Origin: an uncultured Eubacteriales bacterium
GTDB lineage: Bacteria; Bacillota; Clostridia; Oscillospirales; CAG-272
Length of the DNA stretch: 40,207 nt
Direction of reading: 5' to 3'
Assembly: GCA_905201895.1 (NCBI GenBank)
Contig: CAJKPX010000018.1
Coordinates: 1 to 40,207 of the forward strand
The translations under genes were made by a program, and so were the position numbers. A model generated the notes under the pieces. The model was not told the origin of the DNA. It worked only from the letters and a program-made list of their open reading frames with translations, and ran no database searches. Shown here in pieces: positions 15,898-24,761 of this stretch (the first letter of the stretch is position 1; each line of letters begins with the position of its first letter).

Positions 15898-18405
15898 TCA
15901 ATGATATTTCAATCCGTCAAGTGCCGCAATTTCGTCATCCACGATCTTGCCCGCGAGCAGCTCGTTGATATCGGTGAGCATCTCCTGCAAATAGGTGGTG
16001 TCCACCCAGAAGGCGCCGCTTGCATTGGCAGGATTGGTGATGGGATTGCCATTCTCGTCGAAGCTCTCCACAACCTCAAGCGTCAGATAGGTCTTCCAAT
16101 CGGAATAGGTGTAGAAACGGAGAACAATGTCCTTTTTGTTGTTCTCGGTGTAGAGCTTAACCTCGTTGCCATCCTTATCCTTGTAGGTGAAATTGTTGAG
16201 CTCGGATGCAAGGTCCTCTGCCTTGTAGTAGATGATCGCCTGCAGACCGCGGTTATTTTGGCTCTCACCGCAGGTGCTGTCGGGGTTGGCGGCAACGTAT
16301 TCTGCCATCGTCATACCCGTTTGCGCCTTGAAGTCTGCCGCGTCCACGTCACCCATGAGTGAGAACCAAATCAGCTTGGTGTAGACCGCGAGGAAATTGT
16401 CAAGACCCGTGATCTGCTTGGTTTTCTCGGTTCCCGAGTCGGTTTTATAGGAATAGGTGATCTTGTAATCCAACAGATTGGGAGCAGCCTGCCCGCCCGT
16501 GAAGCGATCGCAATAGACCTTGAGCTTGGTGGAGCTGATCTTGTCGGTCTGCTCGGTTTCGCTGTTATCAAGCGTGAATTGGAATTTTTCCTTGCCGATC
16601 TGGATGTTGAGCTTCTGGATATGCGCCACGTTGTGACCGAAGAAATACTGCTCGTACCATTGCTTCTGCTCCCATTCGAGGAAGGAGAAGTAATACTGAT
16701 CGACCTCAACGATCATATTGGACAGGAGCGAGGCAACGTAATAGGTGTTGTTCTCGGTCTTGTCGCTCACGAGCAGCGTGTTGGTTACGTAGCCTTCGAT
16801 CACGTTCTTCTCCCCCGTTACAGGAGAGCCGTAGGTGATGAAATAAACGTCGCCGCTCAAGCCGTATTCATCCAACGCCTCGGCGGAAAGTCCAAGCTCC
16901 ACGCAACGAACAAACTTCATCTGATAGAACAGAGAGAGCACGGCGGACGCGCTGTCGCCCTTGATATCATAGCCGTGGAGCAGGTCCTCCATGAGCGAGA
17001 TATAGGGAAGCGAGGTATACATGGTATTTTCGCGCTCTGCCAGATCCTGATAGGTGAATGCTGCGATCGGCTTGATGTCAAGCGCCTCCCACTCCTCGTC
17101 GGTTTTGGGAAGATCGGCGATATTGACGCGACCGAGCATAAAATCCGACACCATTGCGTGCGTCACGAGCGAGGTGGGATAGGAGATGATCGGCGTCACG
17201 AGCGATTCCACAGGCTGCAACACGGTTTCCGAAATCGTGTTGCTCACGATATAAACCGCCTCGCGCGACGCGATCTCTTTTTCAAAGCCGTCGGCAACGA
17301 GCTTGCCGCCGTCCATTTTGATATAATAGCCGCCGCCCGAGATGAGCTTGTCGCCCACCATCACGCGGTAGGTTGCGGTCACGTGCTCGCTGGCAAGCAT
17401 ATCAACCTTTCCCTTGCCGTCCTTCTTGGTGCGGATCTCACCGTCACCGTCAACGTCGTAGAGGTGATAGCCCGTAATCGTATAAACGGCGGGGGTGTAG
17501 GTCACGTTGCCCGATCCGTCGGTGACGTCAACCAAACCGTACTCCGCATAGTTCACCGAGCCGTCGGGCAGGCGCGGAACCTCGGGGTTATTCTCGGAGA
17601 AATCGAGCTTTTGCATCGACAGCGGGAAGCCGCAGCTCACGCAAAGCGAGGCGTAGAGCTCGGGATCGTAAACGGTGATGGTATCCTCGGTGCCCTTGAG
17701 CACCGCTTTACCCTCGTCATTTTTGTAGAACTCAAATCCGCCGTAGGAATTCTCCACCTTGATCGAGAGCACGTAGGACTGCGAAATCTGCGGAAAGAGC
17801 ATGATGCGATCCGAAAAGCCCAGAACCTCGCCGCCCGCCTGATCGTAATCGACCACGGCGTAAAGCGAATATTCTCCCGTCTCCGCGTCCACTTCATATT
17901 GGTTTCCGCTCTTGGCAATGTAGTAGCCCTCGCTGTTTTTCTCCATCAGGGTGCCGTCGCGGTCATAAAGCCCGTAGCTCCCCTGCTTTTTGCGAACGTA
18001 GTATTTTTCGGTGTAGACCTCGCCGTCATCGCCGTAGTAAACGTCGGTCAGACCGTAGATCTCCACGATGTGGTTGACAAAGACCAGTGCAACGATCAGA
18101 ACCACGGTCAGAACCGCGAGGACCGCCGCCGCAAGCCTTTGCTTGCGGTAGACAGACGGCTTTTTCGCGCCGCCCGCCTTTTTTGCCCAACGCGCAACAA
18201 GGCAAATATCCTCCTCGGAGGCAACAATCGTCTCATCGGTGACAAGCGTCCCGTCGAGATACCAGCCCTCAAAGGTGTATCCTGCGCGAGTGGGCTTGGG
18301 AAGGGTGCCGAAGGGCTGACCGCAAACCGCTTCGCGGCTCTCAACCGACACCTCTCCCCTTTTCGCGTCAAATATGACGTTGATAATCGTTTCTTCTTTT
18401 CTCAT
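15898..18405 (-). CDS. DUF4340-like membrane-anchored protein with N-terminal InlB-type repeat
   Basis: An 835-residue protein. Residues about 7-74 resemble an InlB/Listeria-Bacteroides B-repeat (ending AGYTFEGWYLDG...VARW). A basic linker (KKPSVYRKQR) and one TM helix (about 91-112) follow. The remaining about 720 residues resemble DUF4340, the extracytoplasmic partner of Gld-type ABC systems (QGSYGLYDRDG, IMLFPQISQSYVL). By the positive-inside rule the B-repeat faces the cytoplasm, which is unexpected for this fold. It is the last gene of the five-gene ABC operon. The ribosome binding site AAGGA is 14 nt from the ATG, which is long. Confidence 0.8.
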   Translation of the reverse strand: MRKEETIINVIFDAKRGEVSVESREAVCGQPFGTLPKPTRAGYTFEGWYLDGTLVTDETIVASEEDICLVARWAKKAGGAKKPSVYRKQRLAAAVLAVLTVVLIVALVFVNHIVEIYGLTDVYYGDDGEVYTEKYYVRKKQGSYGLYDRDGTLMEKNSEGYYIAKSGNQYEVDAETGEYSLYAVVDYDQAGGEVLGFSDRIMLFPQISQSYVLSIKVENSYGGFEFYKNDEGKAVLKGTEDTITVYDPELYASLCVSCGFPLSMQKLDFSENNPEVPRLPDGSVNYAEYGLVDVTDGSGNVTYTPAVYTITGYHLYDVDGDGEIRTKKDGKGKVDMLASEHVTATYRVMVGDKLISGGGYYIKMDGGKLVADGFEKEIASREAVYIVSNTISETVLQPVESLVTPIISYPTSLVTHAMVSDFMLGRVNIADLPKTDEEWEALDIKPIAAFTYQDLAERENTMYTSLPYISLMEDLLHGYDIKGDSASAVLSLFYQMKFVRCVELGLSAEALDEYGLSGDVYFITYGSPVTGEKNVIEGYVTNTLLVSDKTENNTYYVASLLSNMIVEVDQYYFSFLEWEQKQWYEQYFFGHNVAHIQKLNIQIGKEKFQFTLDNSETEQTDKISSTKLKVYCDRFTGGQAAPNLLDYKITYSYKTDSGTEKTKQITGLDNFLAVYTKLIWFSLMGDVDAADFKAQTGMTMAEYVAANPDSTCGESQNNRGLQAIIYYKAEDLASELNNFTYKDKDGNEVKLYTENNKKDIVLRFYTYSDWKTYLTLEVVESFDENGNPITNPANASGAFWVDTTYLQEMLTDINELLAGKIVDDEIAALDGLKYH

Positions 18406-18459
18406 TACAACTAAAAAATTCCTTTCAGATCAAAACAACCGCCCAAAGGGGGTACTCCG

Positions 18460-20181
18460 TCATGTGCGGGATCTTCTCTTCAACCAAACGGTTACACCCG
18501 CAACCGCAAGAACGATAACAGGAGCAAGCGCCAGAACAACGGTCCACACCGTGGAGTTGCTCTGCTGGTGATAGGTGGTGCCGATCTCGCCCTTGTAGAG
18601 GGTCACCCACTTCAGTCCAACGGGCTCAACCTCGCAGCCGATCAGACGAAGCGTGTGCTGCAGGGCATCGGCATTGCCGTAAGAGCTCGAGCTCAAAACC
18701 TCGTTGCTCGCGAACTCGGTCGATCCGATCGCGCAAACGTAGGACGAATCGTTGACGTTGGTGTAGCCCTGACCCTCTCCGATGATACGGGTCTGGCGCG
18801 TGATGGTCATCAGGCGGTAGGGATCGCGAGGATTGAAGGTATCCACAACGAGGTCCGCTCCTGCCGCATCTGTGATGCGATTGCCGTCGGCACGCGCGTA
18901 GGCAAAGGAATCCGCTCCCGTGGTGAACACGTCGAAGATCGCGCGGCTTTCCTGATTTTTGAAATAGGTGGCATGCGTGAAGCCCTCGGTCAATCCGTTC
19001 TCATCGTTGGGAATCACGTAGGAAATCTCATACGTGGGCGAATAGGAGATCGACGCAGCATTTTTGAACACAACCTTGGGATTTGCACCCTTTTCGCGCA
19101 TGTCCTTGGTCAGGCTTCCGCCGAGCGCTGCCGTGGCGTACTGACCCACAACGGTCTCACCCGTTGCATCGAGCGAATGGAGGGGGTCGAGAATCTCAAG
19201 CGTTCCCTGCAGGGGATCGCCGTTTGCATTCTCTCCATCGTATCGGTCGATCGAAATGCCCCACACCTCAAGATATTCCTCCCAAACGGGGAGTCGGGGC
19301 GTGTCGGCGTCCACAAACACAAGATAGGAATATGCCTTTGCAAGAAAGTCGTCGAGCTTGTAGGTCTCGGACGTATCCGATCCGGTTGAAAAGGTTTGGA
19401 AATCGCTTTGCGGATCAAAGGTGATGATCAAGCGGCACTTTTCGGGAATTTCGTCCTTTTCCAGATCAAGATACACGATATCGTAGCCCGCGTTTGCAAT
19501 TACCTTGAGGAATTCGGAATACTGTGCGCGCCCCTCCTCGGTTGCAAAGGGCTCGCCATGGTTCACAGTCAGCGCGCAAACAGGAGCCTCCGCTCTCGTA
19601 ACCGCAATAATGCCGCGCAAAAAGTTCTTCTCACCGCTGTATCCCCAGGGCGCCTCGTCACCCGTCGTGTTATCGTAGATATAGAAGGCGCTGTAAGAAT
19701 AAACGCGGAACTCGCTGCCGCTGGCAATGATCACGTCGGTCTGATAGATCGACGAATAGGAGTTGCTTCGGTAGGCATCCACCGACGAGGGGTTCTCCCA
19801 CACGTTGGTGGTGGAAACGCGGATGGTTTCGGGGAACTTCTGTTGCATCGAAAGTGCGGTATAGTAGATGGCGCGCAGATAGTAGTTTCCGCGGAGCTGG
19901 TCGGGGTCGGCGCAGAAGATGATATCCACCTTCACGGGTCCCTCATCCTCGCTTCTGCTCTCGTTTGCGGAAGCAATGGTGTCGCCCAGCATATTCTCAC
20001 AATTTTCGGAGAGCGTGTAGAGCGGCTCGGGGGTCATATCAATGTACCAATTCGTCGATTGGAACAGAAACGACATGAGCACGTTGAACAGGAGCACAGC
20101 CGCCAGCACCCCCGCCGTGATTCCGAGCCAAGCGGAACCGTAGCGAAGCTTGCGGCCGAAGCCGTTATTTTCATTCATCAT
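18460..20181 (-). CDS. GldG-like ABC transporter auxiliary protein, second copy
   Basis: A 573-residue protein with an N-terminal TM helix (SAWLGITAGVLAAVLLFNVLM), a large extracytoplasmic domain of the GldG/ABC_transp_aux type (ALTVNHGEPF is the typical nucleoside-hydrolase-like landmark) and a C-terminal TM helix (TVWTVVLALAPVIVLAVAG) followed by a basic tail. Such proteins partner the GldA/GldF ABC transporter in Bacteroidetes and its homologues in Clostridia. GGAGG lies 8 nt upstream, 18 nt after the preceding gene. It is paralogous to the gene just upstream, sharing layout and the LTxNHGE motif. Confidence 0.85.
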   Translation of the reverse strand: MMNENNGFGRKLRYGSAWLGITAGVLAAVLLFNVLMSFLFQSTNWYIDMTPEPLYTLSENCENMLGDTIASANESRSEDEGPVKVDIIFCADPDQLRGNYYLRAIYYTALSMQQKFPETIRVSTTNVWENPSSVDAYRSNSYSSIYQTDVIIASGSEFRVYSYSAFYIYDNTTGDEAPWGYSGEKNFLRGIIAVTRAEAPVCALTVNHGEPFATEEGRAQYSEFLKVIANAGYDIVYLDLEKDEIPEKCRLIITFDPQSDFQTFSTGSDTSETYKLDDFLAKAYSYLVFVDADTPRLPVWEEYLEVWGISIDRYDGENANGDPLQGTLEILDPLHSLDATGETVVGQYATAALGGSLTKDMREKGANPKVVFKNAASISYSPTYEISYVIPNDENGLTEGFTHATYFKNQESRAIFDVFTTGADSFAYARADGNRITDAAGADLVVDTFNPRDPYRLMTITRQTRIIGEGQGYTNVNDSSYVCAIGSTEFASNEVLSSSSYGNADALQHTLRLIGCEVEPVGLKWVTLYKGEIGTTYHQQSNSTVWTVVLALAPVIVLAVAGVTVWLKRRSRT

Positions 20182-20199
20182 TTTTGCACCCTCCTTTCA

Positions 20200-21735
20200 T
20201 CACGCATAGCGGCGCTTCACAATCACGAACACGCCGATCAGTGCCACCGCAAGCGTCGGAACAACCGCAAGACCGACCGTCCAGAAGAGCATCTGCGAGG
20301 TGGTGATGATGCTGATATCCTGCGAGGAGAAGGGCTGAATGGTCATCCGTTCGGGCACGTTTTTCTGTCCGAGCAGCGTAAACACGCGCAGGAGCGTGTC
20401 GGTGTTGCCGTAAACCGCCGATTGCAGGAAATCCTCGGAGGAAAACTTTACCGAGGTAATCACGCCAACCGACGAGGTGGCGTTTCCTGCCGTTTGCTCG
20501 GTCAGGCTCATGAGCAGCACGGGTACATCGCTCACGGCTGCACCGTTTGCCCAAGAAATGGCGGATGCACCGCTCTCGTAGAGACCGTACATCGTGCGGT
20601 TGCCCTTGGTGTAGCTGCCGTCGCCGTTGCTCACAAAGCCGTTGGCGGCGTGCATGCCGGTTGCATTCTTGAAGATCACGCGGCGCTGCAGTCCATCGAG
20701 CATTTCGGCGGACTGACCGCGCAGAACAGGCTCACCGTAGATGGTGTAGCCGTCGGAGGTAAGGGATTGCGTCGAATCCTGCACCATGTAGCGATAGTCC
20801 TTGCCCGTTGCAAAGTCGGTGTGATATTGGAGAGCAACGCCCCACTCCGCGAGAAAGCGCTCGTAGTTGGGAAGCTTCGGTGTGCCGTTCTCCACGAGCA
20901 CGAAGAAGCTGTGTCCGTCCTCAGCAAGAAACTCGTTCAGAATATCCACCTCAGAAACCTCGGAAACCTCGTCCGCCACCAGGTCGGTGTTGGGATTGTA
21001 GCTGATAATCAACTCGCAGTTGTCCGGGATCTGCTCGTTGTAGAGGTCGATATACGCCAGCGAATAGCCCGCATCGTCGAGCAGATAGAGCAGCTCGTAA
21101 TCGTAGAAGATCTCGCCGTGGTTATTCGTCAGGCAGGCAATGGGAGCATCGGGATTGAGCGCACGCATCACGCCTGCGGCAAGCTTCTTCTCGCCGTTAT
21201 ACGCCCACACCTTCGAGGTGTCACCGTCCTCGAAGATAAAGAACTCCTCGATGGTATATACGCGGTGATAGCCCTCGGCAACAACGATCACGCTGCTTGA
21301 TTTGATCAGGGTTGTAACCGTCTCCTTGGTGAGGGGGTTATAGGACTCGGTATAGGGGCGCACCGAGCCGGGATTGGTCCAGATATCGTGGCAGGTAATC
21401 TTCACGCGATCGGGATAGCGCTCGGCGATCGCGGTTGCCGTATCGTAAACGTAGCGACCGGTGATCTCCTCACGCAGATTATCGGGCAGATCACAGAAGA
21501 TGATCTCAACGTCCGAGTCGGGGTGCGACTCAAACAGCTTGCCCAAAAAGGCGAAGCAATCCTCGCTCACACCGTAGGTCTGCTCCCCGTTGAGGTTGGA
21601 ATACCATGCATAGCGCGTGGCGAGCGTGGAAAACACGGCGTTGGAGAGGATGGTTACGGTGATCACAAGAACGGTGAGAACCACCGTGATCACACCGAAA
21701 CGCACCTTTCGGTTTCGGATAATTTTCTTTCTCAT
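20200..21735 (-). CDS. GldG-like ABC transporter auxiliary protein, first copy
   Basis: A 511-residue protein: TM helix near the N-terminus (VRFGVITVVLTVLVITVTIL), extracytoplasmic GldG-like domain with ACLTNNHGEIFYDYE, and a C-terminal TM helix (LFWTVGLAVVPTLAVALIGVF) with a basic end. The start is ATG 21735 with GGAGG 10 nt upstream. The frame remains open into the permease gene but the upstream part is not coding in this frame. The substrate of these systems in Firmicutes is unknown. Confidence 0.86.
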   Translation of the reverse strand: MRKKIIRNRKVRFGVITVVLTVLVITVTILSNAVFSTLATRYAWYSNLNGEQTYGVSEDCFAFLGKLFESHPDSDVEIIFCDLPDNLREEITGRYVYDTATAIAERYPDRVKITCHDIWTNPGSVRPYTESYNPLTKETVTTLIKSSSVIVVAEGYHRVYTIEEFFIFEDGDTSKVWAYNGEKKLAAGVMRALNPDAPIACLTNNHGEIFYDYELLYLLDDAGYSLAYIDLYNEQIPDNCELIISYNPNTDLVADEVSEVSEVDILNEFLAEDGHSFFVLVENGTPKLPNYERFLAEWGVALQYHTDFATGKDYRYMVQDSTQSLTSDGYTIYGEPVLRGQSAEMLDGLQRRVIFKNATGMHAANGFVSNGDGSYTKGNRTMYGLYESGASAISWANGAAVSDVPVLLMSLTEQTAGNATSSVGVITSVKFSSEDFLQSAVYGNTDTLLRVFTLLGQKNVPERMTIQPFSSQDISIITTSQMLFWTVGLAVVPTLAVALIGVFVIVKRRYA

Positions 21736-21757
21736 GAAACGACTTCCTCCGTCTCGA

Positions 21758-22528
21758 TCAACCCCAACGGCGCTTCTCGTAAACGCGAACCGTGAGGAAC
21801 AGGAAGATAAAGGCAAGCGAGAGGTAATAGAGCACCGCGGCATAATCGAAAATGCCGTTGCTGAAGGCGCCGAACCGCCCCAGAATCGAGAACCAATCAA
21901 TCACCGTGCGCACAATGTAGTTGCCGATGATGGGCTGTCCGTCGGCATCGGTGAGCAGATTGAACACGCTGAGCAGAACCATCACAGCGATCACGCCGAT
22001 GGTGATGATTGCCGCCGAGAGCTGGTTTTCGGTCAGGGCAGAGATAAAGGTGCCCACCGCGATCAGAGCCGCACCGATCAGCAGCACCGCCACAAGGCTT
22101 CCAACAATTTCACCCGTGATCGGTCCGATGTGCTTGAGGCTGGAGGATTCACCCAGGCGCTCCTGATGCGCGATGAGATAGAGCGGCAGGAAATTGACGC
22201 AGGAAACAAGCACGCCGCTGACGTAGATCGTGAGCGCCGCCAGATATTTTCCGAGCACCATGCCCGTGAGCGTCACGGGAGCGGTGAGCAGCAGCTGCTC
22301 GGTGCGGAGCTTACGCTCCTCGGCAAAGAGGCGCATGGTGAGAATCGGGATCAGAACGATAAAGCTGATCACGAGGAAGGTGAAATAGCTCGTGGTATCG
22401 TAGCTGCCCGAGATCAGAGTCGAATAGCAGCAAAGGAGCGCCGAAAAGGCGAGGAACACTCCCAGATAAACGTAACCGATGGGGTTGATGAAATACGACC
22501 GCATCTCTTTTCGATAGATGGCAAACAT
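21758..22528 (-). CDS. ABC-2 type transporter permease (GldF-like)
   Basis: A 256-residue protein with six TM segments. The start MFAIYRKEMRSYFINPIGYVY and FAEERKLRTEQLLLTAPVT are hallmarks of the GldF/NosY-like ABC-2 permeases. It forms the channel for the ATPase encoded 40 nt upstream. AAGGA lies 11 nt before the ATG. It is followed 22 nt later by the first GldG-like gene. Confidence 0.92.
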   Translation of the reverse strand: MFAIYRKEMRSYFINPIGYVYLGVFLAFSALLCCYSTLISGSYDTTSYFTFLVISFIVLIPILTMRLFAEERKLRTEQLLLTAPVTLTGMVLGKYLAALTIYVSGVLVSCVNFLPLYLIAHQERLGESSSLKHIGPITGEIVGSLVAVLLIGAALIAVGTFISALTENQLSAAIITIGVIAVMVLLSVFNLLTDADGQPIIGNYIVRTVIDWFSILGRFGAFSNGIFDYAAVLYYLSLAFIFLFLTVRVYEKRRWG

Positions 22529-22568
22529 AATCTAAAAATCCTTTCTTAATAGCTTCGGGGCGCGACGG

Positions 22569-23672
22569 TCAATCGTCGTCCTCCTCATCGGTCGAGGAAT
22601 CGAGCGCCGATTCGCTGCGCTGCCGCTGTGCATCCTCGTAGAGCGTTTCGCCAAGCTCACGCTCAAGCGCGTTCTTCTCTTTTCCGCGCGACCGTCTTGC
22701 AGGGCGCGTGCGCAGGTTGGTGCGCGTGACCTTGAACTCCTCGGACTTGTCCACAACCGTGATAAAGATATCCTCGAGGTTCATGCCCAACGCCTCCATG
22801 CCGATGATCGCCCATCCGCGCTCGGCAAGCTGGAAGAAAAGCTTTTTGCGAATATCCACGCCGATCTCGCTCTCCACCAGATAGGTGTAGGCATCGCCGT
22901 CACGCTCTGCAAGCGCCTCGGCAAAGGCAATACCGGGCATGCCCTTGAGCAGAGCAAGGATTTCACGCTGCGGTCCCGCGATCTTGATGTTGAAGCGGCG
23001 GCTGTTCTCCACCACGCTCGAGATGTTCTCGGTTTTCTCGTTGGCAACGATCTTGCCCTTGTTGATAATGATGATGCGGTCACAAACCGCCTGCACCTCC
23101 TGCAGGATGTGCGTGGAAAGGATGACCGTGTGCTCCTTGCCGAGCCCGCGGATCAGATTGCGGATCTCAATGATCTGCTTGGGGTCGAGTCCAACGGTCG
23201 GCTCGTCGAAAATGATAACCTTGGGATTGCCGATGAGCGCCTGCGCAATGCCCACTCTCTGGCGGTAGCCCTTGGAGAGCGTGCGGATTACCTTTTTGTA
23301 AACGTCCTTGATCTTCACGGTCTCGCAGACCTGCTCCAGATGAGCGGCACGGTCGAGGCGGCAGCATTTGAGATCATAGTTGAAGTTGAGGTATTCCTCA
23401 ACCGTCATGTCAAGGTAGAGCGGAGGCTGCTCGGGCAGGTAACCGATCAGCTTTTTTGCGCCGATGGGATCGCGCAGAATATCAATACCCGCAATCGACG
23501 CCTTGCCCGACGTGGACGAGAGATATCCCGTGAGAATGTTCATCGTAGTGCTCTTGCCCGCTCCGTTCGGACCGAGGAAGCCAACGATCTCGCCGCTCTC
23601 AACCTCAAAGCTGATGTCGTCAACCGCGCAATGAGAGCCGTAATTTTTTACCAGATGTTCGATCTTTATCAT
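22569..23672 (-). CDS. ABC transporter ATP-binding protein (GldA-like) with acidic C-terminal tail
   Basis: A 367-residue protein. Walker A is GPNGAGKST, the Q-loop region is GYLPEQPPLYLDMTVEEYL, the signature is LSKGYRQRVG, and Walker B is VIIFDEPTVGLD. After the ATPase (about 1-230) comes the extension usual in this group, and then an unusual basic and acidic tail ending in DEEDDD. The start MIKIEHLVKNYG (ATG 23672) is the typical ABC start. A TTG-led extension upstream has no similarity and is rejected. AGGA lies 13 nt upstream. Confidence 0.93.
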   Translation of the reverse strand: MIKIEHLVKNYGSHCAVDDISFEVESGEIVGFLGPNGAGKSTTMNILTGYLSSTSGKASIAGIDILRDPIGAKKLIGYLPEQPPLYLDMTVEEYLNFNYDLKCCRLDRAAHLEQVCETVKIKDVYKKVIRTLSKGYRQRVGIAQALIGNPKVIIFDEPTVGLDPKQIIEIRNLIRGLGKEHTVILSTHILQEVQAVCDRIIIINKGKIVANEKTENISSVVENSRRFNIKIAGPQREILALLKGMPGIAFAEALAERDGDAYTYLVESEIGVDIRKKLFFQLAERGWAIIGMEALGMNLEDIFITVVDKSEEFKVTRTNLRTRPARRSRGKEKNALERELGETLYEDAQRQRSESALDSSTDEEDDD

Positions 23673-23746
23673 GGGAAACAGAAAATCCTTTCTCTTAAAA
23701 ATCCGTCTTGCTTGAAGTTTTTCCTTCAAATCATAATACAGAGATT

Positions 23747-23775
23747 ATTTTATCATGAAAATATGAACACGTCAT
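23747..23775 (-). promoter_or_regulatory. Candidate promoter of the Gld-type ABC operon
   Basis: On the minus strand ATGACG (23770-23775) and TAAAAT (23747-23752) are 17 bp apart. The match is weaker than for other units in the window, so the operon may be weakly expressed or need an activator. Confidence 0.4.
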
Positions 23776-23862
23776 GAATAGGAGTAAAATTATCAAAAAC
23801 TCTTTTGAAAACCGTGTGAAGATTTTGTGTGAAAATCTCACGAAAATATTTTTCCCTTTTTT

Positions 23863-23891
23863 GCATAAACGCGCCACAACAGGCAAAAATA
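23863..23891 (+). promoter_or_regulatory. Sigma-F-like promoter of the spoIIQ-like gene
   Basis: GCATA (23863-23867) fits the forespore -35 GYATA and GGCAAAAATA (23882-23891) fits the -10 GGNNANAHTR at every constrained position, with a 14-bp spacer, close to the usual 15. It lies 76 nt upstream of the start codon. In Bacillus subtilis spoIIQ is a sigma-F target, so motif and gene support each other. Confidence 0.6.
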
Positions 23892-23966
23892 AAGTCAGCA
23901 AGGCAAGCCGACCGCTCAAGCGTGCGGGGTCTTGTCCCGACAGAAAAGAACAAAGGAGCAAAGAAC

Positions 23967-24689
23967 ATGCTGAAAAAATGGAAAGAATCCGAATTTTTCA
24001 AAAAAATGAAGCAGGTGCGCGTCAACCGAGTGATCTACCTCTCGGCGATCGTGATCCTGCTCTCGCTGGCAGTGGTGCTTGCCATCACAGCGGCAACCAA
24101 CCGCGCAAAGCGCAACCCTTCGGGCGAGGACACCACCCCCTCGGTCACCGAACCCGCAACCCTGCCGCCCGTTGACACCGACGAGGGGTCCAGACCAACC
24201 GTCAAGGACGAGGTGCCCTCCGAGCTTGCGCTGCCCGCATCGGGTAAGCTCTCCGAGATCCACAGCGTGGACGTGCAGGTGTTCTCCGACACCATGCAGG
24301 ATTGGCGCGTGCATCTTGGCATCGACATTGCAACCGAGGAAAACGCGCAGGTGTTTGCTGCAGCCGACGGCAGCGTGGCACAGATTTGGGAGGACCCCAT
24401 GATGGGCACCTGCATTGCGCTCTCTCACTCGGGAGAATGCGTCACGGTCTACAAAAACCTCGCCTCCGAGATGGCGGCAGGCATTGAGATCGGCGCCGAG
24501 GTTAAAGCAGGTCAGCTGATCGGAACGGTTGGCGGCACCGCAATGCTGGAGCTTGCGGAGGAGCCTCACCTGCACATGGAGATGACCGTGAAGGGTCTGC
24601 AGGTCGATCCGCTCGAATATTTCAGCGCCGCTGTAATCAAACCGCTCTCCGAGGATACGGTCTACGAGGATAGCGCAATCGGCAAATAA
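23967..24689 (+). CDS. spoIIQ: SpoIIQ-like M23 (LytM) family membrane protein
   Basis: A 240-residue protein: short cytoplasmic N-terminus, one TM helix (about 22-42), a Thr/Pro-rich linker and a LytM domain (about 100-222). The zinc ligands are all present: H116 and D120 in HLGID, H201 and H203 in HLHME. In Bacillus subtilis SpoIIQ the site is degenerate, whereas several clostridial SpoIIQ proteins keep it. SpoIIQ spans the intermembrane space of the developing spore and pairs with SpoIIIAH. The start is ATG 23967 with AGGAG 8 nt upstream. The sigma-F-like promoter strengthens the call; without it this could be another M23 protein. Confidence 0.78.
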   Translation: MLKKWKESEFFKKMKQVRVNRVIYLSAIVILLSLAVVLAITAATNRAKRNPSGEDTTPSVTEPATLPPVDTDEGSRPTVKDEVPSELALPASGKLSEIHSVDVQVFSDTMQDWRVHLGIDIATEENAQVFAAADGSVAQIWEDPMMGTCIALSHSGECVTVYKNLASEMAAGIEIGAEVKAGQLIGTVGGTAMLELAEEPHLHMEMTVKGLQVDPLEYFSAAVIKPLSEDTVYEDSAIGK

Positions 24690-24693
24690 AAAA

Positions 24694-24726
24694 GATGCCT
24701 CAAATGCAAATTGCATTTGAGGCATC
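24694..24726. terminator. Bidirectional terminator between spoIIQ and secDF
   Basis: GATGCCTCAAATGCAA (24694-24709) and its exact complement (24711-24726) are separated by one base, with T-rich runs outside on both strands. It serves the converging spoIIQ-like and secDF genes. Confidence 0.92.
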
Positions 24727-24761
24727 CTTGTTTTTATGAAAAGCATAAAATGTGAAAAGTC

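Noticed and set aside
23673..23729. An N-terminal extension of the ABC ATPase starting at a TTG
   Set aside because: The added residues are not similar to ABC proteins, while MIKIEHLVKNYG is the usual start of the family.
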